From: Gnetum montanum
Lineage: Eukaryota; Streptophyta; Gnetopsida; Gnetales; Gnetaceae
Direction: 5' to 3'
Assembly (NCBI GenBank): GCA_015680685.1
Contig: MNCI01030115.1
Coordinates: forward strand, 127,656-191,655
DNA: 64,000 nt
Under the pieces are notes generated by a model. That model saw only the letters and a list, made by a program, of their open reading frames with translations, searched no databases and was not told the DNA's origin. The position numbers were made by a program, and so were the translations under genes. This document shows, in pieces, positions 23,289 through 33,610 of this stretch; position 1 is the first letter of the stretch; each line of letters starts with the position of its first letter.

Positions 23289-23805
23289 TGTAAGAAAATA
23301 ATTGTGCAAAAAAATTGGATTGCATAAGTAATCAAAGTACAAAATGTGGAAGCAAATGGAACTGACCTCCAACCATTGATGCCTTCAATTAATCTGTTCA
23401 GATTCTTCTTTAACACCAGCACTTTGTAATGATGGTGTATGCAACCTCCAAGCATCTATGAAATGGACATGAACTGCAATCCTGCTATGATTTGTGGTGC
23501 CTTTTTCTCCCATCAAGAATGAGTTTATAGGCCATAAGATCAATTACCATAAGAGACCCAATGCCCACGTGTAAAAAACACGTTACCAAATATGGAGACC
23601 ACATTGATGAGTTAACCAACTCATAAAAATGTGGTATTGGGTATGGTGGCCATTTTCACCCATTAACTAACCCATAAAACGTGTTAGTGAACATGGTAGC
23701 CACTTTCATGCATTAACTAACCCATAAAATGCATTAGTAGACATGGTGGCCACTTTCATGCATTAAATAATACATAAAGCATGTTAGTGGGTAATGCATG
23801 CTACA
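23289..23805 (-). mobile_element. copia 5' LTR (right end)
   Basis: 517 bp, in - strand terms TGTAGCATGC to TTTTCTTACA. It aligns with 6996-7464. It contains tandem blocks of about 45 bp (CCCATTAACTAACCCATAAA-GC-TTAGT) near the U3 end, one more than the left LTR. Confidence 0.9.
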
Positions 23806-24000
23806 AAACCCTCAAAAATGCTATGAATTCTAGAGAAGGCTTTGCGCAAAAATGCAGGAATTCTACCAAAACCCTCAAAAATTTTGTTGAGGTAGCATTT
23901 GAAAATTCACATGTTCTTATCTTTGAAGATGCTGAAAAAAGAGGTGCAATGGCATACCAAGGAAGGGGGGCATGAAGATTTTGGGGAAAAGACAATTAAA
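23806..24000. repeat. local repeat unit on the right of the copia element
   Basis: Contains the same units as 6864-6995 (TTCTAGAGAAGGCTTTGC, ATTCTACCAAAACCC, TTTTGTTGAGGTAGCAT) and then continues into sequence not present on the left. A 64-codon + strand frame at 23781-23975 crosses the LTR boundary, so it is not a gene. Confidence 0.65.
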
Positions 24001-24805
24001 GATTATTTATAAGATAGCTTGCTAAAGACATCAATTTGGTTGCTTTATTTTAATCTGTGAATTCAACTTTTTCCATTTTTTTAGTTACTTTGTTAATGCT
24101 TTAGATAGTATCGTGCTTGGCATTTAATTTTAGGATTTTTCCTAGGTTTCTTTTATAGCTCTATTTTTGTGTAATATTAGACTTTTATTAATATTTTCCA
24201 TAGAAGAGCTTATGTTGTTGAAAAGTCTCAAGAGCAATTTAATAGTAATGTCTTAACAAAATTGCCTATTTTGAGCATAGAGGATTTAGGAAAATCTTTG
24301 GTATTTTGAGACAACTAAAATAGCTTCATTATTTTAAAGTATAATGTCCTAGTATTTCAATCTTGAAATTGTCAAATTTTTTAAGGCTCTATTGCATACA
24401 ATCTTTCACAACTATTAACTAGCCAAAATAGAGATTCATACTTTGTCGTTTATGTAGAAATTTTTGGTAGTATAATAAGATTATCTTTATGAAATTACTT
24501 GTTTAGCTTAGAGGGTTTTCACAATTTGTGGTTAGATTGAATTGGGATAGCTTTATTGCAAAGTGTTTTCTCATGTCAATCTATCTTGCTTAGATATTTG
24601 AGATTTCATGCAAATCTACTTTCTTTTCTTTCTCTTTTGAAGTCCATTAAATCTCACTTTATTTCTAGTTTTTTTGTGAAATTTTCTCTATGAGGGAAAT
24701 TAGGAGCAGAATTGTAAAATTATGCTTAAATGTTTTTGCAAAATTTTATTTGTTACAAGTAACGTACTATAGGGACTGTATAGAATAAGTGATTAAACAA
24801 AATAA

Positions 24806-25220
24806 GAATTTTCAACAACTCATAATATTTGGCAAAGTTAGCTGAATCTCTTTTATAATAGACAATTACACTTTTATACACAACCCAACCATTTCAACAT
24901 TCACAATAGCAAACACATATAATTAGTTTATTTTATAACTACTGAGTCTATTTGAAAGTATCTGGGTCATGGTATTATCAAAGACTAGTAAGCACCTAAA
25001 TCTTATTTGAAGAATTTTCAACAACCCACAATATTTGGCAAAGTTAGCTAAATCTCTTTTATAATAGACAATTACACTTTTATACACAACCCAACCATTT
25101 CAACATTCACAATAGCAAACACATACACTTAGTTTATTTTATAACTACTGAGTCTATTTGAAAGTATCTGGGTCATGGTATTATCAAAGACTAGTAAGCA
25201 CCTAAATCTTATTTGAAGAA
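24806..25220 (+). repeat. tandem duplication, 2 x 206 bp
   Basis: The segment starting GAATTTTCAACAACTCATAA at 24806 is repeated from 25012 with only a few substitutions (for example AACTCATAAT against AACCCACAAT, and ATATAATTAG against ATACACTTAG). Period 206. The two copies are much more alike than other duplicated parts of the window, so the duplication is recent. The second copy ends about 80 bp before the first PBS-like unit. Confidence 0.9.
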
Positions 25221-25284
25221 TACCTTCGATCCCATGATCCTAAAGGTCACAAGACCTAAAGGCCACCAACATTGGCAATTCCAA

Positions 25285-25485
25285 AGGGTCACCAATAGTT
25301 CTTTTGGCACTAGAAGGAGGGAAATTTTTCATCTAAGTTTATAAGCCTAATAGTCCTAGTGCACCAACAATTATGTTGGTACTAGAAGGAGGGCAATAAC
25401 ATTTTTTTCTAAGTTCCTTATATTTAAAGAGATTGATAGTCCTAGCACACCAACAATTCTTTTATTGCTATGAGGGCTAAAAAAT
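25285..25485 (+). repeat. three PBS-like units in tandem, element D
   Basis: Units of about 70-80 bp share a CACCAA-A-TTCTTTTGGCACTAGAAGGAGGG core. Copy 1 has TTGGCACTAGAAGGAGGG at about 25303. Copy 2 has TTGGTACTAGAAGGAGGG at about 25372 after TCCTAGTGCACCAACAATT. Copy 3 has TATTGCTATGAGGG after TCCTAGCACACCAACAATTC. The core is the A/B primer-binding site, so the PBS with adjacent LTR-end sequence seems amplified. Confidence 0.7.
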
Positions 25486-25711
25486 TAGATACTAATTTGG
25501 GTTCATGATCAAAAAAACTAATAGTTTGAAAGATTTTAAAGGTTCCAAAGAAATTCTTGATTATAAGACTAGTCACTCATTAGAGGAAGAATAGAAAAAG
25601 GTTGTTAAATTTGGAAAAAGTAGTGGAGTAAACACTAGAAGGATAAAAAGATCATCTCTTCTATTTGGTTTATTAGTTTATAAGAGAAAATCAAAGCAAT
25701 ATAAGAGTTCA

Positions 25712-26745
25712 ATGGTCAAAAGGAATTCTAGTAGGATGGCAAATCCTTGGCAAAGAGTTACATCATTAGGATTTCAAAACTACAACAATATTCCTAAGGT
25801 AGTTTACAAATATTTGCCTAAGCCTTTTATTCTTGGAAAAGCTTACTTAGCTAAAGAGTACATTCACATATTTGAGTTAGCTTTAGCTCATACCAATATT
25901 CAACATCAAGATCAAGCTTGTAGATTATTTGTGGCAAATCTAAAGGATATGGCTCAAATTTGGTATTCAAACTTACCAAGCAATAGTATCACAAGTTGGG
26001 AAGATATGAAAAGTATTTTTTTGGTCCAATTTGACAATCATTTGGATCAAAAACTGTATTGTAGGCTAGTACAAGCTAAGCAAGGAGTAAAATAGTCAAT
26101 TAGAGATTTCAATATTAAGTTTCAACAAATTTGTGGACTCTTTCAAAGACAATATAGACCATCAAATGAAATGCTTAAAGATACTAATCTGAAGGTGCTG
26201 AATCCTAATATTTCAATTTGGTTAAGGACAACTTCAAACTTGTTAACATTGAATGATTACTTTAGTAGAAAAATAATTGGACTTAAATCATGAAGATATT
26301 TTCATAACTCAAAAAAAGAGAAGAGAAAATGATGATTATTGTGCAAGATTTTACTCAACTTAAAGCATTACCAAAACCATCTCATATTAAGATAGATCAA
26401 GGATTAGAAAGCAAAGTATCTAATGAAGGACAGTTAATGAAAGACTTATCCAACAAAATAGTGAAACTAAAAAAAAATTTGGTAAAAGTTAAGATCAAGG
26501 AGAAAAAGAAAAATAGGAAATATAAGCATCAAGATACTAAGTTCATAAAAGATGAGGATGAAAATGATCTTTCCATGTCCAAATTCCTTGATATTGAATC
26601 TAATAATGAGTTATCTAGTGTTCATTATGCAAGCAAATCTTCTAATGGATCTAGTGATACCTCATCCCTATCAAGTTCTAAAGAGGATATATCCTTAGAT
26701 AAAGAGTGTAATAATAATGAGGAAAATGGATATAATCTTCAATAA
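25712..26745 (+). pseudogene. element D gag
   Basis: The 127-codon frame at 25712-26095 includes FILGKAYLAKEYIHIFEL, FVANLKDMAQIWYSNLPSN and a WEDMKSIFLVQF stretch followed by H-D-QKLYCRL, the capsid-like pattern of plant gypsy Gag. A stop follows; 26329-26745 is a charged, serine- and lysine-rich frame with likely coiled coil and an acidic tail. No zinc knuckle was found. Confidence 0.75.
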
Positions 26746-27059
26746 AAAGAAAGATTAACTACTTCCAAGCCTCCAAATGTCATTTTTGATCCATCTAATA
26801 AGAGAAAGGTTTTTGAACCAAGTAGAAGAGAGAAAACTAACAGTAAAGAAAATCAAGTAGAGCAAAGTACTCAAAATCAAACTCTTAATAAATGTATAAA
26901 GAAACCAAGCTTTTATGGAGATGGAGAATATGTTTAATTGAAGATCTTAAATATATCAGGGCTAATATCAACATATATGAATTGATATAGATAAGAGATC
27001 AACAAATAAAGGCTTTAGAGTTTATTAAAGGTAAAAATAGAGTTGGAGAATCAGAGCTA

Positions 27060-27450
27060 AGCTATGTATCTAACATTGACAAAACAAAACAAAAACTAGC
27101 TATGAGTGTACTCCTAAAAAGGAAGCTTCTCCTTTTCTTTTAACAATGAAGTTAAAGTGCAAGTATCTTCACAATTATTTAGTTAATTCTAGAGCTACCT
27201 CTACTATCATGCCATTGACTATATGCAAAAAACTTAGTTTGATTCATGAGCAATCCAATAAAAAAGATTGTTTAAGTGGACAAACATAGAGTGAAGATTG
27301 TGGGTCAGCTACCCAATGTTCTATTGTAAATTGCTTCAAAACCCCATATCAAAAGTAGAGTAACTATTCCAATAGCAGATATACCATATTCACATAGTCT
27401 TTTGTTAAATAGAAGTTAGAGTAAGAATTTCTCCAATTACATATCAACAG
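27060..27450 (+). pseudogene. element D aspartic protease
   Basis: Around 27180 the + strand reading is NSRATSTIMPLTICKKLSL, matching the family form D-S-G-A-S-T-N-I-M-P. Both the catalytic aspartate (now N) and the glycine (now R) are changed. A stop and a frameshift follow. Confidence 0.72.
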
Positions 27451-27655
27451 ATTATTCTCATATATGGCTACCTTGGAAAGAAGAACCAAATCAAGTTTAC
27501 ATATACAATGAACCTTTAATAGCGAAAACATTACTTTGAATGGAAAGAATAAAGTTTTAAAAATAAGAGCTTTTGAAACCAAAATTTGCACACTTCAAGA
27601 AGTTGATAACTTGGAAAAAGAAGAATCTTAAGATGAGAGAAAATGGGAATAATAG

Positions 27656-28096
27656 TTTGATGGTTCTTGTAACTCCAAAGGTGTAGGGGCCAAAATAGTT
27701 CTAGTAAAGGATGATTTCCCAAAAATATTCAAAGCAATTTATCTCTCTTTTTCTTATATTAACAACAAGGCTAAATATGAAGCTTTAAGTATTGGAATTA
27801 AAACAACATTAACAAAAAAAATCAAGATAATCACCATAAAAGAAGACTCGAGATTAGTTTGTGAACAAATTAAAGGTAATTATGTAGTGAAAAGCTCATT
27901 CTTGCAATCCTATTAATAGCTTGTTTGCAAAGTGCTAGATCAATTTCATCATCATAAAATAGAACATATAGGTAGAGAAGACAATTATATAGTGGATGAT
28001 TTAGCAAAAGCAGCTTCAACATTAGATTTGAAAAAGATAGAAAGGTACAAAGGGATAACAATTGAGAAAAAAACATCAACCATTAGTACCAAATAA
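27656..28096 (+). pseudogene. RNase H-like domain placed before RT (element D)
   Basis: One frame runs from 27656 to the stop at 28094-28096, broken only by TAATAG in the middle (about 27920). The motifs follow the ribonuclease H order: FDGSCNSKGVGAKIVL (first D), NKAKYEALSIGI (E), KEDSRLVCEQIKG (second D), then IEHIGREDNYIVDDLAKAAS (last D). All four metal-binding acids are present. This resembles the extra archaeal-type RNase H of Tat elements, but there it normally follows the gypsy RNase H; here it lies between PR and RT. A second, degenerate RNase H follows RT. Confidence 0.7.
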
Positions 28097-28309
28097 CATA
28101 AAGCATTTACAAGTATTTAGAGATATGATCAATTGCTTAGATTCTTGACAAATAAATAAGAATTTAAAAGTCAAATCATACCTGAAACAACATCAAGGTT
28201 TAAGTAAAATTCCATTCCCAAAAAGATGCTTGATTATGAACATGAGTTTAGCAAAAATTAGCTTCTCAAAAATGATATACATAATCTAGATTATCAAGCT
28301 TATGAAGTA

Positions 28310-29101
28310 ATGAATTTTGCATTTACTGAAGTACCAAAGATGTTAAATGTCACAAAGAAAAAGGATTCAATTTTCGAGAAAAATTTATTATTACTCCTAA
28401 AAAATAATTTGAAAAACTTTGGTTGGTCTTATGATGATCTTAAAACTTTTCAACTAGATCTAATGACACATAAAATTCCTTTGATGAACGATTGTAAGAT
28501 AGTTAAACAAAAATAAAGGAAATTTAATTCATCGTTTGAGCCAGCTATGAAATTTGAGATCAAAAAGTTATTACAAGCCAGAATTATATATCCAGTTTGA
28601 TATTTGACATGGCTAGCTAAACTTGTTCCAATAAGAAAGATGAATGGTGATATTACACTTTGTGTAGATTTTAGAAATTTGAATGAGGCCTCAGAAAAAG
28701 ATAAATACCCACTTTTTAGAATTTATGAGATGTTGATCAAAGTATCAAGTTGTCAAGTGTATTTTTTCCTAGATGGTTATTCAGGATATAATCAAATCAT
28801 GGTAGATAAGGGTGATAGATATAAAACAACATTTATCACCAAATGGGGAACTTTCGCTTACAAAAGAATGCCATTTCGAGTATCCAATGTTGGAGCTACT
28901 TTTCAAAGAGTAATGGATTTAGGCTTTAAAGGTTTAATAGGCAAGTTCATTGAAGTTTATTTGGATAATATCACTATCTTTTCAAAAAGGAAGAAAGATC
29001 ATATTGGTCATCTTCAAAAAGTTTTTAATAGATGTTGTAAGTTTGGTATTTCATTGAATCATAAGAAATATATCTTTAGGATTAAATCTCAAAGTTACTA
29101 G
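28310..29101 (+). pseudogene. element D reverse transcriptase
   Basis: One reading frame with two stops (about 28514 and 28598) contains MNGDITLCVDFRNLNEAS, FFLDGYSGYNQIMVDKGD, YKTTFITKWGTFAYKRMPF and the catalytic motif, which reads YLDNITIF where the active form is YLDDITIF. Ty3/gypsy RT. The frame shifts at about 29100 and continues with LLGHVICQEGIAIDKSRI. Confidence 0.9.
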
Positions 29102-29590
29102 GCCATGTAATTTGTCAAGAAGGAATTGCTATAGATAAATCCCGAATTCAAGCAATACATAGTATTGAGCATCCTCCAAGTAAAAAGTCTCTTAGATCTT
29201 TCTTTGGAAAGATAAATTTTGTTAAAAAATTTATCCCTCGATTCACTAAAATTACTAAACCTTTGGTGCATATGCTAAAGAAAGATGTCATAGTAGAGAA
29301 AACATTAGAATCAGAGAGAACCTTAGTAGAAATTAAAAACCCATTCAAGAAGCTCCATACTTAGTAAAACCAAAATTGAAAGAAGATTTCTGGTTATATG
29401 CTTTTGCTTCAAACGATTCAGTTGTTGCTATTTTAACTCAAAAAGATGAAGATCAAGATGAACTAATTGAATTTTTTGGATATCATTTGAAAGGTTCAAA
29501 ATTAAATTATTCAAACTTGGAAAACTAAACATTTGCAATCCTTAAGGCACTTTAGCATCTCAAATATTACTTGGAAAGCATGTATTGAGA
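29102..29590 (+). pseudogene. element D RT connection and gypsy RNase H
   Basis: HPPSKKSLRSFFGKINFVKK (connection) is followed, after a shift, by FWLYAFASNDSVVAILTQKD (RNase H) and HLKYYLESMY. The usual D of the first motif is replaced (AFASND), as in elements that rely on an extra RNase H. Integrase would be expected next and is not seen. Confidence 0.82.
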
Positions 29591-30664
29591 GCCTATTGTA
29601 AGGCAACTACCCATGGAGCATCTAGTGAAAGCTTTTTCTTACTTTGGCCATTAGATGAGTTTAAATTTCTCATTGGTAGACTTTCTATGCATTCAAATGT
29701 TTGGAGCAACTTTCATGAATGCACCACCCAAGCTAAGTGTCAAGGAGAGTACAATAAAGATAATTCTTTGGGAGAGACTTTCATGTTTCAAGACACAAAA
29801 GCAACTAGTTGGGGAGACCCTCAAAAATCAATAGTTAAGGAATTGGATGAAAGAGATGTTAACCTTTTGATATGTCAAAATGTTAAGCAAATGGAGTATA
29901 AGAATGTTCATGTGTTTGTTGTGTTTACGAGAGTAAGAGCAAAGGAATCAATAACTTACAAGCAAATTCGAGATCACAAGGACTTAAGGAAGCATGAATG
30001 AATACGAAGAATTCAAGCAAAACATGTATGTTTTTATTGAGGATGATTCTTGGATGTTTTGGCATGTTTCAAAGTATTTCTCACTCATTTTAATGATTCT
30101 ATGAGATTATAAGATCTATGGGGACTTGTTTGGAGGCATTTGAAGGCTCCCAACATCAAAACAAATAGTTTCATTTTTGGTCCTTATAGAAGAGACATCT
30201 TTCCCCTACCAAAGATGTCTTTCCAGCAAGTAGCATAGGCAAAGGTGTCTCTGCAAAACATCAAACATTTTTCATTAAACAAAAACATCTTTTTAGAATC
30301 AAGATCAATTTCAGAAAGATGTCTTCCATCAAACAAAGACATCTTTCTAGAATGGATATTTCAAAAAAATGTCTTTCCCAAACAGAGATGTCTTCCTAGA
30401 ATAGAAGGAAAATTTAGAAAGATATCTCAGGCATGAAAAAGATGCCTTTCATGACCATTAGTGACTGTTGCCTAGCCATTACATGAGTTCCAAGATAGAT
30501 TTAGAAACATGGTAGTTATAAGAAGACATGATATGCATTGGGAAATATGCAAGCTTATGTGTAATCATTGTACAATCATTTTGTGAATGATTGTAATCTT
30601 TTTTTCTCTTCATTGTATCATCATTTGTTCATTGTAAAGTGTGTTGTACCTCAAGGTACAAGGA
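29591..30664 (+). other. 3' region of D, possible LTR remnant
   Basis: A 138-codon open frame (29585-30001) has no known domain. 30185-30440 holds repeats listed separately. No match to 24001-25220 that would prove an LTR pair. It ends where the Athila-type LTR of C' starts at 30665. Confidence 0.4.
30185..30445 (+). repeat. palindromic AAAGATGTCTTT / AAAGACATCTTT repeats
   Basis: Six to seven copies of GACATCTTTC or its complement GATGTCTT in 260 bp, many next to CTAGAAT or CCAAACA-AGA (for example at 30188, 30212, 30288, 30317, 30338, 30370, 30388). Some form hairpins. Of the kind seen in LTR U3 regions. Confidence 0.65.
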
Positions 30665-31541
30665 TGAGCAACAAGTAGACCCTACCCTTAACCATACGAA
30701 TCACTAAGTGTTGAGACATGATCCAGTCGAATTATGTGGACTTATAACCTTCTAAGTACATTGGTCTCTAGGAAGTGAAACTAATCGTTGCAATCATTGT
30801 CTTCCCAATTATACTTAGGAAATGCAAAGGTATGGTTAAGTGCAATTAAGGCATATGATTTTTATCATTTTTTTTGTTTTATGTTCTAAGTCACCTAAGA
30901 ACAAAGAATAAAGAATAAAAGGTATTTAATTGCTAATTTAATCTAACTAGCTAACATTTAACTAATCCTAACATAAGCATCTATTCCCACTTTTTGTACA
31001 CATCCTAAACACATTTGATGATATTGGATTGTCAAACGTTAAGCATTACTGAGATTACCAAATGCCAAGTTTATGCTCGAAGTGGTTGTACTTATGTGCC
31101 TAATTAATCACTATTTAATCTAGCTTAGTCTAGCTTAATTAATTACTTAATTACTTAAAACATTATAGGAAATTACTTAAAATATTAAATGCATAAAGGA
31201 AATAATTAATCTATTTCAATGTGCTACAAGGTTTATCAGAAAGCTCGTCTTTATTGTCGCACACACTGCCATGCTTAGGTACAATAGTGTTTGAATAAAG
31301 CTCCATACAGTCTTTGACTCCTACTACGGGTACTTAGAAAAATATTCTAACTTTTGAATGACAAAACTACAAGAAATTCACTACAACCATGAGACTTATG
31401 CAATAAATGCAGTTGGTGAGCACATATTTATAGGCAAAATAGGAAGCCCTGTTGATGGGTATGTATCAATGGGTCAAACCTTATGTCAGCAAGATCGTGT
31501 CAATGGCATTCCATTGACATAGCCAACTAAATGACTCATCA
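30665..31541 (-). mobile_element. Athila-type 3' LTR of C'
   Basis: In - strand terms it starts TGATGAGTCATTTAG right after a purine tract and ends TTGTTGCTCA. A TATA box (CTATAAATATG) lies near 31430-31440. It aligns patchily with 61858-62611: both carry AAGTGGGAAT-GAT, a shared TTAACCATACCTTT/ATT string and the GCTCA terminus. Divergence is high, so the two may come from different copies. No matching target duplication was found. Confidence 0.65.
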
Positions 31542-31560
31542 TACTCCCATGACTGAATGA
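31542..31560 (-). promoter_or_regulatory. polypurine tract of C'
   Basis: - strand CAGTCATGGGAGTA immediately before TGATGAGTC. Equivalent tracts lie at 2414-2427 (+) and 51447-51463 (-). Confidence 0.6.
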
Positions 31561-31773
31561 AAACTTGTTCTTGAGTTTGTTATAAAATTTGGAAACATAT
31601 GGAATTATTGACACACAAAAAAAATACAAAAACTACACAACAAAAAAGTAAGTGCCCAAAGTATATGGTTTTACAATTATTAGAAAATTTTGATGTTTAG
31701 GATGACAAAATCGAACACCAGGATAAAATTAACAAACACAATTCCTCAAATGACATGAAGACGTTAGAGAAGA

Positions 31774-32127
31774 TCAAATGGTCCCAAGTGATGGAGGCGC
31801 TGGAGGCTTCAAAGAGCCTTCTCCTACTTTGCATGCACATGATGGTTGAGGTGGTTATGGTTGTCCAGCGGCAGCTACAACATTTGGTGGAAGACGAAAG
31901 GCATCTAACAGTGCCTTGATCTTCCCCTCCTTTCCCCTAGGATTGTTCATGATCCATGCAACATCTTGAATGTGGGCTAGAGTGGAAACATCCTAGGGAA
32001 AAAGCATTGTTGAGAACAACTCCTTCATGTTAACAAACCAAGTAGCAAAACGTTTGCATTCAACATTGGATGCATTAATAGCATTCTACAACTCTTGGTA
32101 TTCATTTATCCTTTTGGCTAGGTTCTT
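31774..32127 (-). pseudogene. accessory coiled-coil ORF, copy 2, C-terminal part
   Basis: The - strand frame contains CKRFATWFVNMKELFSTML, then GGKIKALLDAFRLPPNVV, and ends PPSLGTI with a stop at 31774-31776. Copy 1 has at the same place KMKVLLDAFKFLDAVV and PPPLGTV before its stop at 51671-51673. The rest of copy 2 lies beyond element B (50044-51430). Against copy 1, about 190 bp at the left junction of B are missing. Confidence 0.75.
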
Positions 32128-32844
32128 AGTCTACATCTCACAACAACCATAGCCCTATAAATACCCTGACGATTAGCCTTTTAGGGGTTGGCAAATCATT
32201 TGAGCATTGAGAATTTGAGCATTCCTAGCATCTTCGCTACTCCCATACCTAAGCACCCAAGCTTAACACCTTGGCAAGTACTACAGCGCAGTCTTCCCTT
32301 GCATCAGCAGAGCTTGATGACTACCAACCCAGCAGGTCCAACCTTTCTTTCAAGTACCAGTACCATGTCCATAACGTCTTAGAGACTGTGACCGCACTGC
32401 TACGCTGTCGTTGTGCCTATCTGATGTCACGTACCAATTTCACATATTGTTCAATAAAAAGTTACGCTCCTCGGTCTTGGGGCAATGTACTTATTCACCT
32501 AAACTCTTGTTCCATTTTCTTTTAGCATTTGTTTCAAATTTTTAGCATAAATTTTTTGCATTTTTTCTACTATCAACATGCACTTACATATTCATGTTAC
32601 CATTTTTTCAGGTTGAGACTCTATGTTACATTCTTGCTTGTTGTCCCGACTCCCACACGAAACTCACTAAAAGCTCTTTTATAAACGGTTATTGTTACAC
32701 CACTTAAGTCCCTATCTAATCGACCAGACCATTTAGGGTACCTCATTTCTATTTCTCCCAGCACGGCCCTTGCATGGATTTGGGGTTAGGCTATATGCCC
32801 ATGGATCTCTTGGTGTTCTAGCCACCAACATTTCGGATGTCACA
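32128..32844 (+). mobile_element. element B 5' LTR, 5'-truncated
   Basis: 717 bp aligning with 49330-50043 at roughly 85 percent identity by eye, mostly transitions. TATAAATA at 32156-32163. U3 upstream of the TATA box is lost. Confidence 0.88.
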
Positions 32845-32849
32845 GTTTT

Positions 32850-32866
32850 TGGCACTAGAAGGAGGG
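32850..32866 (+). promoter_or_regulatory. element B primer-binding site
   Basis: TGGCACTAGAAGGAGGG five bases after the LTR end, the same site as in A. Confidence 0.75.
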
Positions 32867-33610
32867 CCTCCCATTCCTTTTATATGCAAAGGGTAGTCCC
32901 ACATTCTTTCTACACCCTCATCACTAGCAGCAAGCTAGAGTAGACATAACACCCTTGTGGACCTACCACGATAGTAGCTAGATCAAAGGCCAATGCAAGA
33001 GTCGTCTACATTTTGGTTGGTGCAGATTGGTCCCAATTGATGTTTTCCCTAGAACCTCGTAGGACAGAAAGCCCAAACTGTCCATTGTGTTAAGCTCTGA
33101 GTGTTCTGTAAAGCGTGACAACCCAATGAGCGTGATAGTCCCTCAGAGCGTGACAAGCATAATGCCAGAGATAACCATTTTTTTAGCATTTCCAAACTTA
33201 GCCATTTTTGGCCTATTCTTTACATTTTTCATACTTAACTATCTTGTTTTAAAGTTTCTTGCACCTAAACATTTTTTACAAGCATATTATTCTCTCACAT
33301 CCTTCTTATGTAATGAAAATGAACCCAATTAACACCTCAGCTACTACCTTGAGCTTGGAGGTGGCTTACCCCATCCAACATATGGGAGACGTCAAGCAAC
33401 CACCTAGCCCCATGCGACCACAATGATAGTCTCTTAGACTGTGACATCAATTACCCAGCACATGGTACTTGATGATGAATGGTACAATTTCCTGTGTGCT
33501 AAGCTTCAGGTGGGCCTGTCATTGGACTGCTAGGAAATGGAAGCTAAGCACAATTTTGTAATTATCCACTGAAATGGAAGGAGGTTCCTTTCCACCCCAA
33601 ACGTGGTGAT
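32867..33610 (+). other. element B leader
   Basis: About 740 bp with no domain. A tract reading GCTCTGAGTG-TCTGTAAAGCGTGACA near 33093 has the GTGACA style of the LTR U3 repeats. Gag-frame similarity begins about 33611. Confidence 0.5.

Larger units (their letters stand above)
6996..23805 (-). mobile_element. Ty1/copia retrotransposon, split by element A
   Basis: The element is bounded by two similar LTRs starting TGTAAG on the + strand. With element A (8899-19281) removed it is about 6.4 kb, an ordinary copia length. Read on the - strand, the order is LTR, PBS, gag, PR, IN, RT, RNase H, PPT, LTR, the Ty1/copia order with IN before RT. The RT is cut exactly by element A: the reading on either side joins at the conserved stretch before the YGLKQA motif. 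Many stops and frameshifts make it non-autonomous. The bases flanking the two ends (AGCAT on the left, AAACC on the right) are not a target duplication. Confidence 0.93.
24001..30660 (+). mobile_element. gypsy element D (damaged)
   Basis: Order on the + strand: AT-rich probable LTR or leader with a tandem duplication, triplicated PBS-like unit, gag, PR, RNase H-like frame, RT, RNase H. No integrase was found and no LTR pair could be matched, so the outer limits are estimates. The RT reading (YSGYNQIMVDKGD, SKRKKDHIGHLQKVF, GKINFVKKFIPRF) is typical of Ty3/gypsy and distinct from A/B and C. Many stops and frameshifts. Confidence 0.75.

Noticed and set aside
29585-30001. 138-codon frame after D RNase H as integrase
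   Set aside because: No H-H-C-C region and no D-D-E motifs; it is probably 3' non-coding or LTR sequence.
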